A stretch of 64,000 bases of DNA, taken from Azonexus sp. GTDB taxonomy: Bacteria; Pseudomonadota; Gammaproteobacteria; Burkholderiales; Rhodocyclaceae. The notes under the pieces were generated by a model. That model saw only the letters and a list, made by a program, of their open reading frames with translations, did not search any database and was not told the origin of the DNA. This document shows, one piece after another, positions 58,466 to 64,000 of this stretch (positions are counted from its first letter, which is position 1; each line of letters starts with the position of its first letter). The translations under genes and the position numbers were made by a program. The DNA lies in assembly GCA_017983615.1 (NCBI GenBank), contig JAGOBB010000001.1, forward strand, positions 310,001 to 374,000, in the 5' to 3' direction.

Positions 58466-59656
58466 GTGACCCCGCTGCTGCTTTCCGCCTACACCGCCAC
58501 CACCTGTCTCGGCCGCGGGCTCGATGCCACGCGGGCGGCGTTGCGGGGCGGGCGGAGCGGGTTGGCGCCGTGTGCTTTCGAGAGCGTGCGGCTCGATACC
58601 TGGATCGGGGAGGTGGCTGCGGTCGATGCCGAAAAACTGCCCGAAGCGCTGACCGAATATGATTGCCGCAACAACCGGCTGACCCAGATGGGGCTAGAGA
58701 CCGACTGTTTTGCCGAGCGGGTGCGCGAAGTGATTGCCCGTTATGGCAGGACGCGGGTCGGAGTCTTTCTCGGCACCAGCACGGCGGGCATTTTGCAGAC
58801 CGAGCTGGCCTATCGCCGGCGCGATCCGGTCACCGGCGCGCTGCCGGACGATTTCCATTACCGCACGACGCACAATTCCTTTTCGCTGGCCGAATTCACC
58901 CGCGATTATTTCGGGCTGGAAGGCATGGCGATGGCCATTTCGACGGCCTGTTCGTCGAGCGCCAAGGTTTTCGCCGCCGCTGCCCGTCAGCTTGAACTTG
59001 GCAGCATTGACGCGGCTATCGTCGGCGGCGTCGATACGCTGTGCCTGACCACGCTGTACGGTTTCGCCTCGCTGCAATTGACCTCGACTCGGCCCTGCCG
59101 CCCTTACGACGCTGCGCGCGACGGCATTTCGATCGGCGAGGGCGCCGCCTTCGCGCTGCTCGAACGCTGCGAAAAGCCAGCCACCGGTTCGGTGCTGTTG
59201 CTTGGCACCGGCGAATCGAGCGACGCCTACCACATGTCGTCGCCGCACCCGGAAGGGCTGGGCGCCAAACTGGCCATGGAGGCCGCCCTTCGCTCTGCCG
59301 GGCTGAGTCCCGATGCCATCGGCTACATCAACCTGCATGGCACCTCGACGCCAGCCAACGACGCCGCCGAAGGCAAGGCGGTCGGCGCTCTCTTTGGCGA
59401 CCGCGTGCCGTGCAGTTCGACCAAGGGTGCCACCGGCCACACGCTGGGCGCAGCCGGCGCGCTCGAAGTGGTGATCTGCGCGCTGGCACTGACCGACGGC
59501 TTGCTGCCCGGCAGCCCAGGCACCGAAAACCTCGACCCGGCGATCCCGCTCGATTACCTGCTTCAATCCCGCGCCGCCCAGCCGCGTTACGCCCTGAGCA
59601 ATTCCTTCGGCTTCGGCGGCAGCAATTGCAGCCTGATTCTCGGAGTCGCGCCATGA
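58466..59656 (+). CDS. beta-ketoacyl-ACP synthase (ApeO-like)
   Basis: A 396-residue ketosynthase with catalytic C162 (STACSSS), H291 (NLHGTST) and H325 (ATGHTLG). The start is GTG at 58466. Its stop overlaps the following short ketosynthase-like gene, and the pair resembles the ApeO/ApeC heterodimer of aryl polyene synthesis. It opens the second half of the locus. Confidence 0.88.
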   Translation: MTPLLLSAYTATTCLGRGLDATRAALRGGRSGLAPCAFESVRLDTWIGEVAAVDAEKLPEALTEYDCRNNRLTQMGLETDCFAERVREVIARYGRTRVGVFLGTSTAGILQTELAYRRRDPVTGALPDDFHYRTTHNSFSLAEFTRDYFGLEGMAMAISTACSSSAKVFAAAARQLELGSIDAAIVGGVDTLCLTTLYGFASLQLTSTRPCRPYDAARDGISIGEGAAFALLERCEKPATGSVLLLGTGESSDAYHMSSPHPEGLGAKLAMEAALRSAGLSPDAIGYINLHGTSTPANDAAEGKAVGALFGDRVPCSSTKGATGHTLGAAGALEVVICALALTDGLLPGSPGTENLDPAIPLDYLLQSRAAQPRYALSNSFGFGGSNCSLILGVAP

Positions 59657-60456
59657 GCGTCAAGCCACTGACCGCCTGGATCGACGGCATCGGTTTCATC
59701 GCGCCCGGCCTGCCGGACTGGACGAGTGCCCGCGCCGTCCTGCGCGGGGAAGCGGCGTTAGCCGCAGCGCCTTCCGTACTGCCGGCCCCCAGCCTGCTGC
59801 CGCCGGCCGAACGCCGCCGGGCCAGCCGCGTCGTCAAGCTGACACTGGCCCTCGGCCTCGAAGCCGCCGCCCAGGCCGGTACCGATATCGCAACGCTGGC
59901 CACGGTCTTTGCCGCCTCCGGCGCGGACGGCCACAATTGCCACGCCATCTGCGAGCAACTGGCGACTGACGACCGCCAGATTTCGCCGACCCGCTTCCAC
60001 AATTCGGTCCATAACGCCGCCGCCGGTTACTGGGGCATCGCCACGGGATCGATGGCTCCCTGCCAGGTTCTCTGCGCCTACGACGCCAGCTTCGGCGCCG
60101 GCCTGCTCGATGCGCTCGGCCAGGTGGTTGTCGACCGCCAGCCGTCCCTGCTGATCGCCTACGACAGCGAATATCCCGAACCGCTGTTCGCCAAGCGGCC
60201 GGTGCCGGACGTCGCTGGCGTTGCGCTGCTGCTGACACCGGAACGCAGTGAGCGCTCGCTCGCCAGCATCACGGTAATGCCTTGTACCGAGGCAGCCGAG
60301 CCGCTGGCCGCTGCCGATCTCGAAGCGCTACGGACGACCATCCCGGCCCTGCGCGCGCTGCCGCTGCTGAAAGAACTGGCGATGGGCGAGGGTGGTCAGG
60401 TCTGCCTCGACTACCTGCCGCCGATGCAGTTAATGGTCGCCGTCCAACCGTGCTGA
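59653..60456 (+). CDS. ketosynthase-like chain-length-factor protein (ApeC-like)
   Basis: A 267-residue protein matching the N-terminal part of ketosynthases, but the catalytic cysteine position reads LCAYDASFG with Tyr-Asp in place of Cys-Ser. It is therefore unlikely to condense by itself. In aryl polyene systems a short KS-like protein forms an essential complex with its neighbouring KS. It overlaps the KS gene by 4 bp. Confidence 0.82.
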   Translation: MSVKPLTAWIDGIGFIAPGLPDWTSARAVLRGEAALAAAPSVLPAPSLLPPAERRRASRVVKLTLALGLEAAAQAGTDIATLATVFAASGADGHNCHAICEQLATDDRQISPTRFHNSVHNAAAGYWGIATGSMAPCQVLCAYDASFGAGLLDALGQVVVDRQPSLLIAYDSEYPEPLFAKRPVPDVAGVALLLTPERSERSLASITVMPCTEAAEPLAAADLEALRTTIPALRALPLLKELAMGEGGQVCLDYLPPMQLMVAVQPC

Positions 60457-60473
60457 CGACTGCCGCCAATGCC

Positions 60474-60989
60474 ATGGCGCTCGACCGCGCCTGGATCGCC
60501 GCCCACATTCCTCACCAGGGCGACATGTGCCTGCTGAATGCTACGGTCGGGTGGTCGGAAACGGCAATTTCCTGCCGCGCCAGCAGCCACGCCGACCCGG
60601 CCAACCCGCTGCGCGCCGAGGGCCGCCTCGGGGCCGCCGCCGGCATTGAATATGCCGCACAGGCGATGGCCATCCATGGCGCCCTGCTCGCTGCGGGCGA
60701 CGACCAGCCGCGCCAGGGCTACCTGACCAGCGTGCGCAGCGTGTCGCTGCATGTCGCCCGTCTCGATGACCAGCCGGGCGAACTCGACGTGCAGGCCGAA
60801 CGCCTGTCCGGCGACGGCAACAACATCCTCTATCAGTTTGCAGTCAGCCACGCCGGCCGCTGCCTGCTTGAAGGTCGGGCGGCGGTCGTGCTCGATGCAG
60901 GAGCGCTGAATACGGAACCCTACGACCATAGAAACAACGGCTGGCCCCAGGGTCAGCCCGAAAAATCGGCCAAAAAGGAAATTTCATGA
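60474..60989 (+). CDS. 3-hydroxyacyl-ACP dehydratase-like protein (ApeP-like)
   Basis: A 171-residue hotdog-fold dehydratase with IPHQGDMCLL near the N-terminus, where relatives have IPHxGxMCLLDxV. The next residues are NATV, contributed by an exact dispersed core, with family spacing kept. The C-terminus (GQPEKSAKKEIS region) is formed by a second, decayed element. The ATG at 60474 fits the family; a GTG at 60450 is possible. It overlaps fabG by 4 bp. Confidence 0.82.
   Translation: MALDRAWIAAHIPHQGDMCLLNATVGWSETAISCRASSHADPANPLRAEGRLGAAAGIEYAAQAMAIHGALLAAGDDQPRQGYLTSVRSVSLHVARLDDQPGELDVQAERLSGDGNNILYQFAVSHAGRCLLEGRAAVVLDAGALNTEPYDHRNNGWPQGQPEKSAKKEIS
60537..60571 (+). repeat. dispersed core-plus-tract element, copy 13 (inside the ApeP-like gene)
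   Basis: Exact core at 60537-60549, then a less regular tail (GGTGGTCGG, AAACGGCAATTTCC). It is read in frame as N-A-T-V. Confidence 0.7.
60944..60985 (+). repeat. decayed element, copy 14 (tract half retained)
   Basis: The core is degenerate (GGTCA kept at its 3' end), but the downstream half is full: GCCCG, AAAAAT, CGGCC, AAAAA, GGAAATTTC. It forms the last codons of the ApeP-like gene, just before the fabG start. Confidence 0.5.
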
Positions 60990-61705
60990 AACGCGCCCTG
61001 GTCACCGGCGGTAGCGGCGGCATCGGCGCCGCGATCTGCAAGCGCCTGGCCGCCGACGGCCATCACGTCATCGTCCATGCCAACCGCAGCCTTGAGAAAG
61101 CCGCGGAGGTGGTTGCCGATATCGTCGCCGCCGGCGGCAGCGCCGAGGCGGTGGCCTTCGACGTCACCGAGCGCGCCGCGACCGCCGCCGCGCTGGAGCG
61201 GCTGCTCGAAGGTGGCGCCATCCAGATTCTGGTCAACAACGCCGGCATCCACGCCGACGCCGTCTTTCCCGGCATGAATGCCGAGCAGTGGCACTCGGTG
61301 ATCGACGTGTCGCTGCACGGCTTTTTCAACGTCACCCAGCCGCTGACGATGCCGATGATCCGCACGCGCTGGGGCCGCATCGTCAATATCACCTCGGTCG
61401 CCGGCATTACGGGCAATCGCGGCCAGGTCAATTACTCGGCCGCCAAGGGCGCCCTGCACGCCGCCGGCAAGTCGCTGGCACTGGAACTGGCCAGCCGTGG
61501 CATCACGGTCAATGCCGTGGCGCCGGGCATCATCGCCACCGACATGAGCGAGGGCGCCTTCGACGCCGAGGCCATCAAAAAAATCGTGCCGATGCAGCGC
61601 GCCGGCAAGCCGGAAGAAGTGGCCGACCTCGTCGCCTTCCTCGCTTCGGATCGCGCCGCCTACATCTCCGGGCAGGTCATCTCGATCAACGGCGCAATGA
61701 TCTGA
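60986..61705 (+). CDS. 3-ketoacyl-ACP reductase (FabG/ApeQ-like)
   Basis: A 239-residue SDR enzyme reducing beta-ketoacyl-ACP with NADPH. Cofactor motif TGGSGGIG (7-14), NNAG near 87, catalytic Ser in ITSVAG and the YSAAK pair. It completes a reductive cycle with the KS pair and dehydratases of this locus. It is convergent with the sensor kinase gene, with 17 bp between stops. Confidence 0.9.
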   Translation: MKRALVTGGSGGIGAAICKRLAADGHHVIVHANRSLEKAAEVVADIVAAGGSAEAVAFDVTERAATAAALERLLEGGAIQILVNNAGIHADAVFPGMNAEQWHSVIDVSLHGFFNVTQPLTMPMIRTRWGRIVNITSVAGITGNRGQVNYSAAKGALHAAGKSLALELASRGITVNAVAPGIIATDMSEGAFDAEAIKKIVPMQRAGKPEEVADLVAFLASDRAAYISGQVISINGAMI

Positions 61706-61722
61706 GACACCGGGGCCGTACC

Positions 61723-63270
61723 CTACAGGCGCGCCGCCAGCGACACATCGAGCCAGAAGCAACTGCCTTCGCCAAGGGTACTGCTCACGCCCACCTCGCC
61801 ACCCATCAGCTCGGCGAGGCGCTTGCACAGAATCAGGCCAATGCCGTTGCCGCCGTAGCGGCGGGTCGAGGAGCCATCCACCTGATGAAAGAGGGCGAAC
61901 AGCCCCGGAAGCTGGTCGGCGGCGATGCCTATGCCCTGATCCCGCACCTCAATATGCAACTGAGTGCGCCCATCCTCGGCCGGCCGGCATGCCACTGACA
62001 GCGTAATGTCGCCGCGCTCGCTGAACTTCACGGCGTTGGCGATGTAGTGATCGACGACATCGCCAATGTGCGACCGGTCACCATAAAGCCAGCAAGGCAT
62101 GGCATTCCGGTCGATTTCCAGACGGCTGCCCAGGCCCTTTTCGGCGGCATCGGCCTGTAACCGGGCGTAGGCTTCATCGGCCAGTTGCGATACCTCGAAA
62201 CGTTCGAGCACCTGTTTCAACCGGCCGGTATCCGCTTCGGCCAAGCTCAGCAACTGGCTGATCATTTCCAGCAGCCGGTCGGAAGCCCGCAGGATCTGAC
62301 CGAGATGACCCTGTTGCTGCGGATCACTGAGTTTGCCCTTGAGCAGGAAGCCAAAGCCGGCGATGGCATTGAGCGGGGTACGCAGCTCATGGCTCATGTT
62401 GGCCAGGAACTCGCTCTTGGCGATGTTGGCGGCTTCGGCCACATCCCGCGCCTGGCGCAGGGCCTGATTGCTCTGATCCAGATCGGTCCGGGCGGCCTTC
62501 AGCTCTGCAATGCTGACGGCAAGCTTGAACCAGCGCCGCCGAAGCATTTCGAGCAGGATGAATCCTGCCATTGCACCGAGCAGGAAGATGGCCAGATGCT
62601 TGAAGGTCGACTGTGCTTTGCCATGACTGACCGCTTCGTCAATCGCTGCATAGGATGAGGTCACACTGATGCCGCCGCGAATATCGCCTTCGCGGTAACC
62701 CTGTTTCGCATGGCAGGGCAGACAGGCAGGGGTCACGAACAGCGGCGCCATGTAGCGCAACTGGCGCCCGCCACCGCTACCGGCCGGCACGATCTCGATG
62801 GCCTCGCCGAGCCCGCTCTCAAAGGTGCGCAGGGCCTCGCGCTCCCAGGGGTCCGCCTCGTTGCCCGGGCGGATGGGCTTCAGGCTGGTGATATGAAAGG
62901 TGGCGCCATCCCCGGCTTTCGCCAGTTCGCTGAGAAGCCGGGTCATGAAGGCAGGGTTGACCATGGTCAGGGCGCGGCCGTCCCGTGTGACAAGATCCCG
63001 GCGAGGATGCTCAAGATAGGGATTCGGCTGCACCTTGTCGCTGACCGGCAGGTAAACCCCCCCGTGTTCCGCATTCCAGGCGCGGATCAGCACGACCATC
63101 CGGAACATGTCGCGTGCGCCCGCGACGGCAACCTCCCGCGAATGCGCTTCCAGTTCCTTGAAATGCGAGACAAGTGAGACCCCGATAACCGCCGCCCAAG
63201 CGAGCAGGGGAAGTACCCACCAGCGACGCCGGGCAATGAAATCGGGAACGTGATGGTTGGCCGTCAACAT
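61723..63270 (-). CDS. sensor histidine kinase with heme-binding (Tll0287-like, DUF3365) sensor domain
   Basis: A 515-residue inner-membrane kinase. Membrane segment 1 (about 17-33), a periplasmic DUF3365-type domain containing the c-type heme motif CLPCH (C183, C186, H187), membrane segment 2 (about 220-240), HisKA with H294 in [10 protein letters not shown] and a HATPase domain ([13 protein letters not shown]). It probably senses redox state or a gas. No response regulator gene is adjacent. The ATG at 63270 is preferred over a TTG 9 bp upstream. Confidence 0.88.
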   Translation of the reverse strand: MLTANHHVPDFIARRRWWVLPLLAWAAVIGVSLVSHFKELEAHSREVAVAGARDMFRMVVLIRAWNAEHGGVYLPVSDKVQPNPYLEHPRRDLVTRDGRALTMVNPAFMTRLLSELAKAGDGATFHITSLKPIRPGNEADPWEREALRTFESGLGEAIEIVPAGSGGGRQLRYMAPLFVTPACLPCHAKQGYREGDIRGGISVTSSYAAIDEAVSHGKAQSTFKHLAIFLLGAMAGFILLEMLRRRWFKLAVSIAELKAARTDLDQSNQALRQARDVAEAANIAKSEFLANMSHELRTPLNAIAGFGFLLKGKLSDPQQQGHLGQILRASDRLLEMISQLLSLAEADTGRLKQVLERFEVSQLADEAYARLQADAAEKGLGSRLEIDRNAMPCWLYGDRSHIGDVVDHYIANAVKFSERGDITLSVACRPAEDGRTQLHIEVRDQGIGIAADQLPGLFALFHQVDGSSTRRYGGNGIGLILCKRLAELMGGEVGVSSTLGEGSCFWLDVSLAARL

Positions 63271-63401
63271 GGATACCAAGTCCGAAAAGCTGAAGCGTAA
63301 AATTATTAATTATGCGTTTTACGGCAAATCTAACACACTGCCAATGCAATTCAAGACTAGTTCATAATTGAAGCCACCACCAGCCAAACCAGGAGCGCAT
63401 C

Positions 63402-63653
63402 ATGGAACCTCGCAAGACAGCGATCAGCCTCCACGAAGCAGCACTGCAGCTCAGCAGCGCGCCGGATGACGTCCATGAAGTGGAAGTGGCACTCGCGCAC
63501 GCCATCGAACACGGCGAACTTCACGCCAATGTAAAACGCTGGGCGACTGAACAGTGGGAAGGCCGGCAATTACCGGGCAACATCAACCGGCTGGAAACCT
63601 TCATCGAACCGGCCGAACTGGATGCCTGGCAGCGCCGACAGCAGCCGGCCTGA
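63402..63653 (+). CDS. small soluble protein of unknown function
   Basis: An 83-residue acidic protein with helical propensity (SLHEAALQLSSAPDDV, then EVALAHAIEHGELHANV). AGGAG lies 7-8 bp before the ATG. It could be a small binding protein; no family recognised. It is flanked by divergent and convergent genes, so it is transcribed alone. Confidence 0.65.
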   Translation: MEPRKTAISLHEAALQLSSAPDDVHEVEVALAHAIEHGELHANVKRWATEQWEGRQLPGNINRLETFIEPAELDAWQRRQQPA

Positions 63654-63701
63654 AGTCCCCGGCGGCGAAAGTCCGGCACCGTCAGACGGCGCGCGGTCTC
63701 C

Positions 63702-63732
63702 AAATAAAAAGGCCCTCGCATGCGGAGGGCCT
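63702..63732 (-). terminator. rho-independent terminator of the PepSY gene
   Basis: Stem AGGCCCTC/GAGGGCCT with a seven-base loop, followed on the minus strand by a T-rich run (TTTTTATTT). It lies 24 bp after the stop of the minus-strand PepSY gene. Confidence 0.8.
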
Positions 63733-63755
63733 GTTCCATCTGACAGCCTGGCGCC

Positions 63756-64000
63756 TTATTCGTCGCCGCTTTGCCAGAGTTCCGGACTGGCTTCGACGAT
63801 CTTGCCGCTGGTCGCGTCCACTTCGACCTTCATTTCCTTGCCGTTCGTCGTGACGATATCGAATTCGTAAGACGCCTTGCCGTCGGATTCGATCTCGTAT
63901 TCAGTCTCCTTGATCTTGCCGGGATACTTTTTCAGTGCAGTCTTCTGGGCGTCTTCCAGGCTGACCTTGGCCTTTGCCTTGAACATCGGATCGTCGGCAG
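63756..64000 (-). CDS. PepSY-domain protein (5' partial)
   Basis: The frame enters from the window edge; at least 76 residues are visible after the first internal ATG at 63986, and upstream codons (ADDP) are also in frame, so the true start with a likely signal peptide lies outside. The PepSY pattern is clear: [16 protein letters not shown], then [16 protein letters not shown] and DATSGKIVE. Such small periplasmic proteins are thought to inhibit proteases or sense envelope state. Confidence 0.8.
   Translation of the reverse strand, partial: ADDPMFKAKAKVSLEDAQKTALKKYPGKIKETEYEIESDGKASYEFDIVTTNGKEMKVEVDATSGKIVEASPELWQSGDE

Overview
The window is about 64 kb of GC-rich chromosomal DNA, densely packed and with no gene-free stretch over 300 bases. 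The gene set suggests a betaproteobacterium of the Rhodocyclales (Dechloromonas/Azonexus-like): cysK-patB, cca next to an NDUFA9-type epimerase, rpoN-hpf-ptsN-hprK, recA-recX, a NodI-type ABC ATPase, an HDOD protein, and an aryl-polyene-type pathway. That placement comes from family knowledge and gene order, not from a database search. I saw no rRNA, tRNA, CRISPR array, prophage or transposase gene.

Layout. 1-2.5 kb: cysteine synthase and a PatB-type C-S lyase, translationally coupled. 2.5-5.9 kb: a five-gene minus-strand operon with a SoxYZ-like carrier, a quinoprotein-relay Zn hydrolase, a TetR regulator, a secreted protein and a TlpA-like thioredoxin. 6-15 kb: folate, murein and tRNA housekeeping genes (fthC, slt, cca) mixed with poorly known proteins. 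15-22 kb: a MidA-like methyltransferase, a FIST (NosP-like) sensor with a hybrid histidine kinase, ttcA, and a cyclase-FHA protein. 22-28 kb: a minus-strand block psiF, hprK, ptsN, hpf, rpoN, lptB, recX, recA. 28-35 kb: a small secreted protein behind a perfect LexA box, an RluA-type pseudouridine synthase, a sodium/solute symporter, a VanZ-like protein and a P-type ATPase. 35-44 kb: ferredoxin, hydrolase, and a NodI/NodJ-type ABC exporter whose two genes are separated by 4.7 kb that includes an AT-rich orphan gene, then cutA and dsbD. 45-61.7 kb: an aryl-polyene-like type II PKS/FAS locus in two parts (45.1-53.0 kb and 58.5-61.7 kb) around a 5 kb block of other envelope genes. 61.7-64 kb: a heme-type sensor kinase and small genes.

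The main unexplained structure is a dispersed sequence family. The 13-mer AATGCTACGGTCG occurs exactly eight times and five more times with one or two mismatches, in both orientations, inside genes and between them. It is usually followed by an A/T tract about 5 bp downstream and a second tract about one helical turn later. Inside genes it always sits in the same reading register (N-A-T-V or T-V-A) and, where I can compare with the protein family from memory, it adds no length. Core plus two helically phased A/T tracts is the layout of the Pasteurellaceae DNA uptake signal sequence, although the sequence is different. I propose it as a candidate uptake or other genome-wide recognition sequence; this is an inference.

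A second dispersed motif is GTTYCACGTGRAAC, present four times. It matches the core of the chromosome-partition site parS. Two short elements with terminal inverted repeats (161 and 217 bp) look like MITEs.
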